Assembly: GCA_963702175.1 (NCBI GenBank)
Contig: OY969721.1
Location: forward strand, 2,232,001-2,296,000
Direction: 5' to 3'
DNA: 64,000 bases
Source: VRUE01 sp963702175
Lineage (GTDB): Bacteria; Actinomycetota; Thermoleophilia; Solirubrobacterales; 70-9
Shown here: positions 33,318 through 42,060 of the stretch, one piece after another
Layout: the number at the start of each line of letters is the position of its first letter
Position numbering within the stretch: position 1 is the stretch's first letter
Translations under genes and position numbers: made by a program
Notes under the pieces: model-generated
What the model was told of the DNA's origin: nothing
What the model saw: only the letters and a program-made list of their open reading frames with translations
Databases searched by the model: none

Positions 33318-34533
33318 CGACGTCAAGGTCCTCGACCTGACCAGGCTGCTCCCGGGGGGCTTCTGCTCGCTGCTGCTGGCCGATCTCGGCGCCGAGGTGC
33401 TCAAGGTCGAGGACACCGGCATGGGCGACTACGTGCGCTGGGCGCCGCCTTACTACGGCGGCGAGGAGCAGCAGGAGCTGGGGACCCGCTCGGCCCTCTA
33501 CCTCTCGCTCAACCGCGGCAAGCGCTCGATCCGGCTCGACCTCAAGAACGACGCCGGGCGTGAGGCCTTGCTGCGCCTGGTCAAGGACTACGACGTCGTC
33601 CTCGACGGCTTCCGCCCGGGAGTCCTCGATCGGCTCGGGGTCGGCTACGACCGTATGCGGGACGCTAACTCAGCGATTGTCTATTGCGCGATCACCGGCT
33701 ACGGCCAGGACGGCCCCTACACGCAGCGGGCCGGCCACGACATGAACTACCTCGGTCTCGTCGGATTGCTCGGCCTGACCGGCGCCAAGGACGGGCCGCC
33801 GGTGCAGTCCGCGGGCCAGATCGCCGACCTCGGTGGCGGCGCCCTGATGGCCGCCTTCGGGGTGATGGCGGCGCTGCACGAGCGCCGCCGCTCCGGCGAG
33901 GGGCAGATGGTCGACGTCTCGATGGCCGACGGGGCGCTGTCCTGGCTGGCGATGGTTGCCGGCCGCTACTTCTGCGACGGCGAGGTGCCGCGCCGGGGCG
34001 AGCAGCAGCTCGCCGGCGGCCTCGTCTGTTACCTGCCCTATGAGGCGAGCGACGGCTGGGTCACCTGCGGCGCGCTCGAGCCGAAGTTCTGGGCCGCCTT
34101 CTGCAACGGAATTGAGCAACCGGATCTAGTCGAGAAGCAATTCGAGGCGCCAGGTTCCGACACCTGGAGCGAGGTTGCCGATGTCTTCCGCTCGCGCAGC
34201 CGCGCCGAGTGGAAGGCCTTCAACGACGAGCGCGACTGCTGCATCGAGCCGGTCCTCGACCTCGACGAGGCGCTCGACTCGGAGTTGGTGCGGGCGCGCC
34301 GGATGGTGGTGGAGATGGAGCAGCCCGAGCTCGGGACCGTGCGCCAGCTCGGCTTCCCGGTGAAGATGAGCCGCACCCCCGGCGACCCGACCCGGCCGGC
34401 CCCGGCCTTCGGCGAGCACACCGACGAGGTACTGGGCGAAGCCGGCTACTCAAGCGAGGAGATCGCGGCGATGAAGGAGTCGGGCGCCGCCGCCGGGCCC
34501 AGCGCCGACTCTGCCGCGACGTTCCGAGCATGA
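33298..34533 (+). CDS. Alpha-methylacyl-CoA racemase-like (CaiB/BaiF family)
   Basis: A family III CoA-transferase-fold protein of 411 residues closest in motifs to AMACR/Mcr racemases: LLPGGFCSLLLADLGAEV near the start, the His in RAGHDMNYL, the Asp in IADLGGGALMAAFG and the Glu in CGALEPKFWAAF. These are the catalytic or near-catalytic positions of the racemase. It would epimerise 2-methyl-branched acyl-CoAs before beta-oxidation. GTG start at 33298 within the BKACE gene (20-base overlap). Confidence 0.88.
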   Translation: MSALPLSDVKVLDLTRLLPGGFCSLLLADLGAEVLKVEDTGMGDYVRWAPPYYGGEEQQELGTRSALYLSLNRGKRSIRLDLKNDAGREALLRLVKDYDVVLDGFRPGVLDRLGVGYDRMRDANSAIVYCAITGYGQDGPYTQRAGHDMNYLGLVGLLGLTGAKDGPPVQSAGQIADLGGGALMAAFGVMAALHERRRSGEGQMVDVSMADGALSWLAMVAGRYFCDGEVPRRGEQQLAGGLVCYLPYEASDGWVTCGALEPKFWAAFCNGIEQPDLVEKQFEAPGSDTWSEVADVFRSRSRAEWKAFNDERDCCIEPVLDLDEALDSELVRARRMVVEMEQPELGTVRQLGFPVKMSRTPGDPTRPAPAFGEHTDEVLGEAGYSSEEIAAMKESGAAAGPSADSAATFRA

Positions 34534-35231
34534 GCGCCCCTGCCCAGGACCTGCTGCGGATGGGGGAGCTGGCGGAGGCCTCCGGGGTGCCGGCACCGAC
34601 GATCAAGCACTACCTGCGCGAGGGGTTGCTGCCTGAGCCAGTCAAGACCAGCCGCAACATGGCCTACTACCCGCCCGAGTTCGTCGAGCGGATCAAGCTG
34701 ATCAAGCAGCTCCAGGAGGAGCGCTACATGCCGCTGAAGGCGATCAAGTCGGTGTTGGACGAGGACCCGGAGCGGGCTCGCGCCCTGGTCGAGCTGGAGG
34801 ACCGCATCCTCGACCGCGCCCTGGCGGGGGAGCGCACTCGCACCAGCGCCGCCGAGGCGCGCCAGCGCTACGGCGTCCCCAAGGACGTCCTCGACCGGCT
34901 CGAGGAGCTCGAGATCCTCAGCCCCAACAGTCGCGGCTACTCGCCCTCCGACGTGAAGATCATCGAGGCGATCAGCCGCTTCCGCGCCGGCGGCTACGAC
35001 GAGGAGATCGGCTTCACCGTCTACGACACCCTGCGCTACAAGAGCGCCCTCGAAGAGCTGGTCCGCCAGGAGGTCGACGTGGTGATGAGCCGCCTCGCCG
35101 GCGAGGTCTCGCCCGAGCGCGTGGTCGAGATGCTCGAAGCCGGCTCCCAGCCCCTCCAGGACCTGATCGCCGCCCTCCACACCAAGCTGATGGTCGCCGA
35201 GCTCGAGCGCCACCGCGCCAGCCGCGGCTGA
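34530..35231 (+). CDS. MerR-family transcriptional regulator
   Basis: A 233-residue protein with a MerR winged helix (MGELAEASGVPAPTIKHYLREGLLP at about 11-35, shown in part) followed by a coiled coil and a second helical domain resembling another MerR-type region (SPSDVKIIEAISRFRAGGYD). The four-base overlap ATGA with the racemase gene makes it the last gene of the operon, which it probably regulates. The ligand domain is not recognised. Confidence 0.88.
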   Translation: MSAPAQDLLRMGELAEASGVPAPTIKHYLREGLLPEPVKTSRNMAYYPPEFVERIKLIKQLQEERYMPLKAIKSVLDEDPERARALVELEDRILDRALAGERTRTSAAEARQRYGVPKDVLDRLEELEILSPNSRGYSPSDVKIIEAISRFRAGGYDEEIGFTVYDTLRYKSALEELVRQEVDVVMSRLAGEVSPERVVEMLEAGSQPLQDLIAALHTKLMVAELERHRASRG

Positions 35232-35250
35232 GTCGCGAAGAGAGCCCGGC

Positions 35251-35280
35251 CGCCCTCCGGGCGAATGTGCCCGAAGGGCG
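35251..35280. terminator. Hairpin after the acyl-CoA operon
   Basis: A 12-bp stem with one mismatch (CGCCCTCCGGGC and GCCCGAAGGGCG, loop GAATGT) 20 bases after the MerR stop. GC-rich, without a T run. It probably ends the plus-strand operon. Confidence 0.55.
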
Positions 35281-35809
35281 CGATATGCAATCTGACGGTT
35301 GCGCGTGCGGCCGCAGCGCAACCGTCTCGAAGCCCGTTGCGGGCAGCCTCGCGGACCGCCTGCTCCGCCTTGGCCTTGGTCGCCGGGTATGGCGCCCTCG
35401 AGTCGGGCCGCAGCGGCGCCGTCTCATCGACTTGGACCAACGGCTCGCCGGCCATCAGCGCCGCCTCCGTCCCGCAGTGGACGAAGCGCCGCACACCCGC
35501 TTCTTCGCAGGCCGCCAGGGTGTTGCTCGTCCCCTCGACGTTGCCGTGCTCGAACTCCTCCCATGGACCCTACTCGCCGAGATGGGCGGCGAGGTGGAAT
35601 GCGACCTCCGTGCCCGCAGCCCCGGCGGCGAGCGAGATGCGGTCGTCGAGATCACCGCGCACCGGCTCCGCGCCCAGCTCGGCGACGCGCTCAGCGGCGG
35701 GGTCGGAACGGGCCAGGGCGCGCACGGAGTGCCCTTCGCTCACCAGGCGCTCCACCAGCCTGCCGCCGATGAACCCCGATCCGCCGGTTACGAAGGTCGC
35801 TTCGGGCAT
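35265..35809 (-). pseudogene. Decayed NAD-dependent epimerase/dehydratase
   Basis: The N-terminal half of an extended SDR: ATG at 35809, FVTGGSGFIGGRLVERL nucleotide-binding motif, then HLAAHLGE and a TAG (35569-35571) where relatives have Trp. The same frame continues with GPWEEFEHGNVEGTSNTLAA and VHCGTEAALMAGEP, including the family's YPATKAKAE active-site motif. One extra base near 35323-35328 then shifts the frame; GFETVALRP reappears in the next frame. After this the conserved sequence stops and the C-terminal half is absent. Nonsense codon, frameshift and truncation together make a functional protein very unlikely. Confidence 0.85.
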
Positions 35810-35834
35810 CGGGCGCGATGTTAGCCTGGCGCCC

Positions 35835-36677
35835 GTGAAGTCGGTTCTGATCACGGGAGCGTCGACCGGCATCGGCAGGGCGAGCGCGCTGCGGCTCGAC
35901 GCCGAAGGCTGGCGGGTCTTCGCCGGCGTACGGCGTGAGGAGGACGCGGCGGCGCTGCGCGAAGCGGGGTCGGATCGGCTAGAGCCGCTGATACTCGACG
36001 TGACCGACGAGAGCCAGATCGCGGCGGCAGCCGAGCGGATCGCCGCGGAGGCGGGGGAGGCCGGTTTGGACGGCCTCGTCAACAACGCCGGGATCGCCGT
36101 CCCGGGGCCCTTGGAGGCGCTGCCGATCGACGATTTCCGACGCCAGGTGGAGGTCAACCTGACCGCACATGTCGCGGTGACGCAGGCGATGCTGCCGCAG
36201 ATCCGCGCCGCTCGTGGCCGCATCGTCTTCATCACCTCGATCGGAGGCTTGATGGCGTTCCCGATGTTCGGCGCCTACCACGCGGCCAAGTTCGGGCTAG
36301 AGGCGGTTGGCGACGTCTTCCGTCGCGAGCTGCGCCCCTGGGATATCTCGGTCTCCGTGATCGAGCCGGGATCGATCGCGACGGAGATCTGGGACCGCGG
36401 ACAGAGCGAAGCGGACGAGTTCCTGGCGCGCGCCAGCGACGATCAAGTCGAGCTCTACGGCAAGTCGATAGCGGCCTACCGGGAGGTGGCGAGGCAGACC
36501 GCGGCGCGCGGGATCCCGCCAGAAAAGGTGGCGAAGGCGATCGCCCACGCGCTCAGCGCGCGCCGGCCCCGCACTCGCTACCTGGTCGGGGCCGACGCGC
36601 GCGCTCAGGCGACCTTCAATCGCCTGCTTCCAGATCGAGTTGTCGACCGGCTGGTCTCACGCTTCACGGGCCTCTAG
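35835..36677 (+). CDS. SDR-family oxidoreductase
   Basis: A classical SDR of 280 residues, GTG start at 35835. The motifs TGASTGIG (7-14), NNAGIA, ITSIGG and the catalytic YHAAK are intact. Resembles retinol/steroid-dehydrogenase-type SDRs acting on hydrophobic alcohols. Divergent from the epimerase pseudogene. Its stop overlaps the stop of the opposite secreted-protein gene. Confidence 0.9.
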   Translation: MKSVLITGASTGIGRASALRLDAEGWRVFAGVRREEDAAALREAGSDRLEPLILDVTDESQIAAAAERIAAEAGEAGLDGLVNNAGIAVPGPLEALPIDDFRRQVEVNLTAHVAVTQAMLPQIRAARGRIVFITSIGGLMAFPMFGAYHAAKFGLEAVGDVFRRELRPWDISVSVIEPGSIATEIWDRGQSEADEFLARASDDQVELYGKSIAAYREVARQTAARGIPPEKVAKAIAHALSARRPRTRYLVGADARAQATFNRLLPDRVVDRLVSRFTGL

Positions 36678-37294
36678 CCGGTAATTGCGATCGGGTCCGG
36701 TAACGCGAGCCTGTATAAGGCGTCGAATTTCGTTTCTTCGGGGCAGAAGAGGCCGCTCTGTTCAAGCGGTATTTCCTCGGCGCGTATTTCAGCTAAGGAT
36801 TCTTGGTTCGGCGAACCTAATGCGTGCAGGCCGTTCAATCCGCTGTAGCCACAGTGAATTTCAAGCCCAGGACAATTCACTAACATTTTTATACCGTCGG
36901 TGTCGACGGTGGCTAAGTTTAACGCCGTCCTTAAGAGTAAGAGTAAGCCAAAATTGGTCGCGTTGACTTCACAGGCAAATCCACCGGTGGCTAAGCAGTC
37001 TTCTGCAAAGTTCAGCACTTCGAGGTGGATGGTCAGTGGATTGCCTAACCCTAAGTTAAATCCTAAGAGCTGCGATTTTTTACAGATGATGTTCGTTTCG
37101 CCGGTTAAGAACCGTGGGTTTTCGGCCACCGCCGCTACGTGACCGACGTATACGTTTGCTGCTTCGCAGGGATCTTCGTGTTTTTCGCAGAAGGCGGTAG
37201 GGCCTTCTGCCATCGCCGTCGAGGGTCCGATCAGCGCCAGTGCGAAGAGGGCTGCCGTTATCGCGATTGGGGCCTGCTTCTTGCTGGGTCTCAT
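36674..37294 (-). CDS. TTA-rich secreted protein, paralog 1
   Basis: A 206-residue exported protein with signal peptide IAITAALFALALIGPSTAMA. The mature part has conserved Cys (TAFCEKHEDPCEAANVY, ADCLATGGFACEVN-like spacing, VNCPGLEIHCGYSG, LFCPEETKFDALY) shared with the genes at 46440 and 55890. No known domain. It uses TTA leucine codons repeatedly (for instance five within LLLLLRTALNLA), almost absent from its neighbours. AAAGGAG precedes ATG 37294, itself preceded by a hairpin at 37307-37324. Confidence 0.8.
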   Translation of the reverse strand: MRPSKKQAPIAITAALFALALIGPSTAMAEGPTAFCEKHEDPCEAANVYVGHVAAVAENPRFLTGETNIICKKSQLLGFNLGLGNPLTIHLEVLNFAEDCLATGGFACEVNATNFGLLLLLRTALNLATVDTDGIKMLVNCPGLEIHCGYSGLNGLHALGSPNQESLAEIRAEEIPLEQSGLFCPEETKFDALYRLALPDPIAITG

Positions 37295-37306
37295 GAGCTC
37301 TCCTTT

Positions 37307-37324
37307 GCTCAAGCTTTCTTGAGC
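37307..37324 (-). promoter_or_regulatory. Leader hairpin of paralog 1
   Basis: GCTCAAG and CTTGAGC form a 7-bp stem with a four-base loop immediately upstream of the Shine-Dalgarno sequence. The two paralogs at 46440 and 55890 also have a hairpin in this position, with unrelated stem sequence. Confidence 0.5.
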
Positions 37325-37332
37325 TACCCAGC

Positions 37333-40300
37333 TTAAGACGAGCTTGCGGTGAGCGCCACCCGCCCTTCCTCGATCGCCTTCAGGGTCGACACGGCGCCGG
37401 TTTCCGTCGCGATCGCCGCCGCTTCGTCAAGCGCCTCGCGGGCGCCATCCGGGTCGCCTTCGGTGGCTCGGCCGCGACCGAGCGCCAGCAGCGCCAGCGG
37501 CAGCGACCAGCGCAATTCGCGCGCCCGGGCCACTTCCACGGCCCAGGTCGCGAGCTCGATCGCCTCGCCGGCCCTGCCGACCCCGGTCAGGGCTTCGGCG
37601 CGCACGGCGCCACGCCACGCCTCCTGCTCGTCGCCGCCGTACTTCGCCTCTCGGTACAGGTCCTCCGCCTCCTCGAATGACTTGAGCGCCCCCTCGTAGT
37701 CCTCCGCCGCCAGCTGTGCGACGCCGAGGTTGCCGAGCGCGATGCCGCGCGAGAAGACGTCGCCGAGGCGATTGGTCAGTTCGCAGTTACGCCGGCCCAC
37801 CGCGACGCCTGCCTCCGCCTCGCCGCGCATCGCCAGTACCATCGCCTTCGTGCCGCGGTTCCAGCTCGCGGTCTCCAGGTCTCCCTGCTCTTTGGCCAGC
37901 TCCAAGCTCTCGTCCAGCTGCCGTTCGCACTCCTCCAGTTCGCCGCGCTCGCGGCGGACGAGTGCCTTCGATCCGAGTGCCCAGGCCACTGGACAGCCGA
38001 TGATGATGCCGGCGCCCACCGCGGGATCGCGGCCGGCGAGCTCCAGCACTTCGTCGGCGGTACGGTCGAGCGACTCGAAGTCGGCGGCGCAGAGGTGGGC
38101 GTAGGCGCCCGCGGCCCTGATCGCAACCCGCAGGTGCAGGTCGCCTGATTCGTCGGCCAGCCGGATCGCCTCGTCGACCCCGGCGATCCACTCGCTCGTC
38201 GTCTGCTCCAGCCCAGGCCGTCCCGAGAGCAGCATTCGCAGCAGGGCGAGAGAGTGCAGGTCGCCGATCCGGGTCGCGATCTCCTCCGCCTCTGTCTCGA
38301 GGCGCGCCATGCGCTCGCGCTCCATCCCCAGTCGCCAGGCGTAGTCGAGCTGCTGCAGGCGCGATGCGACCGCGAGGGCGCTGGCCTCCTCGCTCTCCTC
38401 CAACCCGTCGGCCAGGCGCGTCACCGCGGCCCAGAGCCGCAGCGCGTCGCGCGGCTGGCTGTGACCGGCCCAGTGCGCCGCCCGCGCCGCCCAGCGCGCC
38501 GCCTCCAGCGGCTCGTCCCCGGACTCCATGTGACTGGCGATCAGCGCCGCCAGCTCCTCGTGGCGCTCCGGGTTGAGCTCGATCAGCGCTCGTGCCGTCG
38601 CCGCGTGCGTCGCCGCTCGCTGCTCGCCCAGCTGGGTGCCGTAGGCGACCTCCCGCGTCAGCGGGTGGCGGAAGGCGAGGACTCGTTCCGGGTAGAGCTC
38701 CAGCTCGTAGAGGAAGCCGGCCTCGATCAGCTCCCTCAGCGCCGCCTCGCCGGCGTCCGGATCGTCGAAGCCGGCGACGAGCGCCAGCGTGCGCTCGCCC
38801 ACCTCCTTGCCGGCGACCGAGACCGCCTGCAGCAATCGCTTCGCCTCCGGGCGGAGCCGGTCGATTCGCGCCGCCAGCACGGTCTGCACCGTCGCCGGCA
38901 CGCTCAGCTCCTCGATCGGCCGCGCCAGGCGGTAGGTGCCGCGCTCGCCCTCGAGGGTGCCCCCCTCGGCCAGCTCGCGGACGATCTCCTCGACGAAGAA
39001 AGGGTTGCCGGCGCTGCGCTCGTGGATCAGCTCGGCCAGGCCCTGCAGCGACGGGTGCTCGCCGATCAGGTCAGCCAGAAGCTCCCCGGTGTCCGCCGCG
39101 CCCAGAGGCTCCAGCAAGATCTGCTCGTAGTAGGAGGGCTCGGCCCATTGCGGCTCGTATTCGGGCCGGAAGTTGACCAGGGCCAGCGTCTTGGTCCCCT
39201 CGACTGAGCCGAGCAGTTCCCCCAGCAGCACCTCGCTGGGACCGTCCATCCAGTGCAGGTCCTCAACCATGGTGACGATCGGCTCACGTCGCTTGGGTGC
39301 CCGCACGAGCTTGCAGACGACCCCGCGCAGGGCGCGGTGTCTCGCCTCGGCGCTGAGCTGGGGGAGAGGACGATCGGGGTCGGGCACGCCGAGGAAGTCG
39401 AAGAGCAGGGGCAGGTCGTCGGCGAAGCTGGGATCGAGCAGCAGCGTGCGGCCGGCGATCTTCTCGCGCACAATCCGCTCCGGATCGCCGTCGGCGATGC
39501 CGAAGTAGGTGCGCAACATCTGCAGCACCGGCATGAAGGGGATTTCCCGCCCGTGCGCCTGCCCTTGGCATTCGAAGACCTCGATCCCGCCAGCGCGGGC
39601 GCGTTCGGCGAGCTCCAGGCAGAGGCGGCTCTTGCCGACCCCCGGCTCGGCGACGATGCCGACGGCGGCCCCATCGCCGGCGACCGCCCTGCTCAGAGCC
39701 TGCTCCAGCGTCGCTATCTCCTCGCCGCGGCCGACGAAGCGGGAGAACCCCCGCTCGCGTGAGAGGTCGAGCCGCGAGCGAGCGGAGCCGACGCCGGCCA
39801 GCTCGAGGACGCGGATCGGCTTGCTGGCACCCTTGATCTCGAACTCGCCCAAGTCCTCCAGGTTGAGGTATCCGCGCGCCAGAACGGCCGCGGCCTCGGC
39901 GAGGTAGGCCTTGCCGGGCTCGGCCAGGGCCTCCATCCGCTGTGCCAGGCCAACCGTGTGGCCGATCGCCGTGTACTCGCCTGTCCCGGCCTCGCCGATT
40001 GCCCCGGCGACGACCTCGCCGGAGTTGATCCCGATCCGGGTGGAGAAGTTGAGGCCGTGGCCGCGCCTTAGCTCGGCCGCGTACTCACCGACACCGTCGA
40101 GCATCCGCAGCGCCGCGTAGCAGGCCCGCCGCGCGTGGTCCTCATGGGCAACCGGGGCGCCGAAGACGGCCATGATCCCGTCGCCGGTGAACTTGTCGAC
40201 CGTGCCCTCGAACCGCTCCACGGCCTCGGCGAGGATCGCGAAGAAGCGCTGCATGATCTTGCGCCACTGCTCCGGGTCCTGCTGCTCGGCAAGGTCCATC

Positions 40301-40389
40301 GAGCCCTTGACGTCGGCGAAGAGCACGGTCACCTGCTTGCGCTCGCCCTCGAAATCGATCGGTCTCGCCTCGCTCACGAGTGATTCCAT
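37333..40389 (-). CDS. Class III cyclase-domain/AAA ATPase/TPR protein
   Basis: A cytoplasmic protein of about 1018 residues. The N-terminal nucleotide cyclase domain has metal Asp residues in VLFADVKGS and FTGDGIMAVFG and the substrate Lys in DKFTGD. The usual GDTVNLAAR segment reads GHTVGLAQR, so the specificity Asp and transition-state Asn are replaced; activity is doubtful. A STAND-type ATPase follows (P-loop AEPGVGKS, FVGRGEE before it), then TPR-like helices. ATG at 40389 is preferred; TTG at 40431 would lie inside the operator. Probably a signal-responsive regulator. Confidence 0.88.
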   Translation of the reverse strand: MESLVSEARPIDFEGERKQVTVLFADVKGSMDLAEQQDPEQWRKIMQRFFAILAEAVERFEGTVDKFTGDGIMAVFGAPVAHEDHARRACYAALRMLDGVGEYAAELRRGHGLNFSTRIGINSGEVVAGAIGEAGTGEYTAIGHTVGLAQRMEALAEPGKAYLAEAAAVLARGYLNLEDLGEFEIKGASKPIRVLELAGVGSARSRLDLSRERGFSRFVGRGEEIATLEQALSRAVAGDGAAVGIVAEPGVGKSRLCLELAERARAGGIEVFECQGQAHGREIPFMPVLQMLRTYFGIADGDPERIVREKIAGRTLLLDPSFADDLPLLFDFLGVPDPDRPLPQLSAEARHRALRGVVCKLVRAPKRREPIVTMVEDLHWMDGPSEVLLGELLGSVEGTKTLALVNFRPEYEPQWAEPSYYEQILLEPLGAADTGELLADLIGEHPSLQGLAELIHERSAGNPFFVEEIVRELAEGGTLEGERGTYRLARPIEELSVPATVQTVLAARIDRLRPEAKRLLQAVSVAGKEVGERTLALVAGFDDPDAGEAALRELIEAGFLYELELYPERVLAFRHPLTREVAYGTQLGEQRAATHAATARALIELNPERHEELAALIASHMESGDEPLEAARWAARAAHWAGHSQPRDALRLWAAVTRLADGLEESEEASALAVASRLQQLDYAWRLGMERERMARLETEAEEIATRIGDLHSLALLRMLLSGRPGLEQTTSEWIAGVDEAIRLADESGDLHLRVAIRAAGAYAHLCAADFESLDRTADEVLELAGRDPAVGAGIIIGCPVAWALGSKALVRRERGELEECERQLDESLELAKEQGDLETASWNRGTKAMVLAMRGEAEAGVAVGRRNCELTNRLGDVFSRGIALGNLGVAQLAAEDYEGALKSFEEAEDLYREAKYGGDEQEAWRGAVRAEALTGVGRAGEAIELATWAVEVARARELRWSLPLALLALGRGRATEGDPDGAREALDEAAAIATETGAVSTLKAIEEGRVALTASSS

Positions 40390-40417
40390 CGTACGCCTCG
40401 ACCTATACTGGCTAATC

Positions 40418-40433
40418 GATTGACTGGTCAATC
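40418..40433. promoter_or_regulatory. TetR-type operator GATTGAC-TG-GTCAATC
   Basis: A perfect 7-bp inverted repeat around TG in the divergent region between the cyclase-ATPase gene and the nitrilase-TetR operon. A further TTGGTCAGG follows at 40441. It resembles the palindrome at 21770-21781. The TetR encoded at 41301 is the obvious candidate to bind it. Confidence 0.65.
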
Positions 40434-40470
40434 AACCCGGTTGGTCAGGATGACGAGAGGAGCGCGTTCC

Positions 40471-41301
40471 TTGCGCGCAGCGGTGGTACAGCTCAACTCG
40501 ACTGGCAACAAGGCTCGCAATCTCGCCGCGGCCGAGCGCCTGGTGCGCGCCGCTGCGGCTGACGGCGCCGGGCTGGTTGCCCTGCCGGAGAAGTGGAACT
40601 TGCTGGCGGGGGGAGAGGAGCTGCTCGCGGGCGCCGAGCCGCTCGATGGACCGACGCTGAGCGCCGCCCGCGGCTGGGCGCGTGAGCTCGGGATTCACCT
40701 ACTCGCCGGCAGCGTCTCCGAGCGGGGCGAGGGGGAGAAGGCTTTCAACACCTCGGTGCTGATCGGGCCCGATGGCGACGATCTCGCTGTCTACCGCAAG
40801 ATTCACATGTTCGACGTCGAAGCCGGCGGTGTCACCTATCGCGAGTCCGAGCACGAGCAGGCCGGGACCGAGGTCGTCAGCGGTTCAGTAGGTGACCAGA
40901 TCCTCGGCCTCAGCGTCTGTTACGACCTGCGCTTCCCTGAGCTGTACCGGATCCTCGCGGTGCGCGGCGCCCGTCTGATCGCGGTGCCCTCCGCCTTCAC
41001 CCTCGCCACCGGCCGCGACCACTGGCAGGTGCTGCTGCGGGCGCGGGCAATCGAGAACCAGGTCTTCGTTCTCGCCCCCAACCAGGTTGGGGAGGCGCCG
41101 CCGCACTTCAGCTCGTACGGGCGCTCGGCGATTGTCGATCCCTGGGGCGTGGTGCTTGCCACCGTTCCCGACGAGGAGGGATTTGCCGCCGCCGAGCTCG
41201 ACCTCGCCGCCCAGGAGCAGGTCCGTGAGTCCCTGCCCTCGCTCGCCAATCGCCGCCCGCAGGCCTATGTCTGGCCCCAGCTCCAGGAGGCCCACGCCTG
41301 A
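40471..41301 (+). CDS. Carbon-nitrogen hydrolase (nitrilase superfamily)
   Basis: A Nit/omega-amidase-like hydrolase of about 276 residues. The catalytic triad is Glu in LPEKWN, Lys in YRKIHMFD and Cys in VCYDLRFPELYR. The start is placed at TTG 40471 (RAAVVQLNS is the usual N-terminus; AGAGGAG lies 8 bases upstream); ATG at 40450 adds seven residues. Likely substrate is an omega-amide or deaminated glutathione-like compound. It overlaps the TetR start by one base. Confidence 0.88.
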   Translation: MRAAVVQLNSTGNKARNLAAAERLVRAAAADGAGLVALPEKWNLLAGGEELLAGAEPLDGPTLSAARGWARELGIHLLAGSVSERGEGEKAFNTSVLIGPDGDDLAVYRKIHMFDVEAGGVTYRESEHEQAGTEVVSGSVGDQILGLSVCYDLRFPELYRILAVRGARLIAVPSAFTLATGRDHWQVLLRARAIENQVFVLAPNQVGEAPPHFSSYGRSAIVDPWGVVLATVPDEEGFAAAELDLAAQEQVRESLPSLANRRPQAYVWPQLQEAHA

Positions 41302-41906
41302 TGGCCAAGGCACCGGCTCCGGCAGTCGACAAGCGCCGTCAGATCCTCGACGCGGCGGTACGCGTCTTTGCCCGCCAGGGCTTCCACGCGACCCGCGTCT
41401 CCGACATTGCCGACGAGGCCGGGGTCGCCTACGGGCTCGTCTACCACTACTTCAAGTCGAAGGACGAGGTGCTGAACGAGCTCTTCAGCGAGCGCTGGTC
41501 GCTGCTGCTGGCGGCGATCGAAGAGGCTGACGCCGAAGGAGCGGCGCCGCGCGCCAAGCTGGAGGGGGTGGCGGGCTTCATCGTCGATTCTTACCGTCAC
41601 GACCCCGAGCTGATGAAGGTGATCATCGTCGAGGTGACGCGGGCGGCCAACTCCTTCGGGCGCACCCACCTGCCGGAGATCCGGCGCGCCTACGACTCGA
41701 TCGCCGAGATCGTCGCCGAGGGGCAGGAGGACGGCATCTTTCGCCGCGACATCGATCCAACCTTCGCCTCGATGTCCTTCTACGGGGCGATCGAGCAGCT
41801 GCTCTCGGGTTGGATCTTCGAGCTGATCCCGTCCTCGGGAGCCGACTTCGATCGTGCAAAGGAACTGGTAGTGGAGACGATCTGCGACGGGCTCGAGCCA
41901 CGATAG
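41301..41906 (+). CDS. TetR-family regulator, FadR-like
   Basis: A 201-residue regulator: VDKRRQILDAAVRVFARQGF, recognition region VSDIADEAGVAYGLVYHYF, then a C-terminal domain (YRHDPELMKVIIVEVTRAAN) like those of TetR proteins that bind long-chain acyl-CoA. Second gene after the nitrilase. The sites at 40418-40433 and 21770-21781 are candidate operators, which would link it to the FabG-like SDR. Confidence 0.88.
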   Translation: MAKAPAPAVDKRRQILDAAVRVFARQGFHATRVSDIADEAGVAYGLVYHYFKSKDEVLNELFSERWSLLLAAIEEADAEGAAPRAKLEGVAGFIVDSYRHDPELMKVIIVEVTRAANSFGRTHLPEIRRAYDSIAEIVAEGQEDGIFRRDIDPTFASMSFYGAIEQLLSGWIFELIPSSGADFDRAKELVVETICDGLEPR

Positions 41907-41922
41907 GTAAGGTCGAGCGCCG

Positions 41923-42057
41923 ATGGACAACGAGATCGTCAAGCGACTCGTCTGGAGTGGCCTCCTCGCGGCCTCGGGCGCACTCGCCAGCATCGTGGCG
42001 GCGCGAGTCTCGGGGATCGTCTTCCGACGCATCTACAACGAGGACCCACCGGAGTAG
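41923..42057 (+). CDS. Small membrane protein, DUF4235-like
   Basis: A 44-residue protein: short basic start (MDNEIVKRLVW), one membrane helix (SGLLAASGALASIVAARVSG) and a charged tail (RRIYNEDPPE). ATG at 41923; TAAGGT upstream serves as a weak ribosome binding site. It is three bases before the holin-like gene and completes a set often seen together in actinobacteria (DUF4235-like, holin-like, DUF3618). Confidence 0.7.
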   Translation: MDNEIVKRLVWSGLLAASGALASIVAARVSGIVFRRIYNEDPPE

Positions 42058-42060
42058 GGC

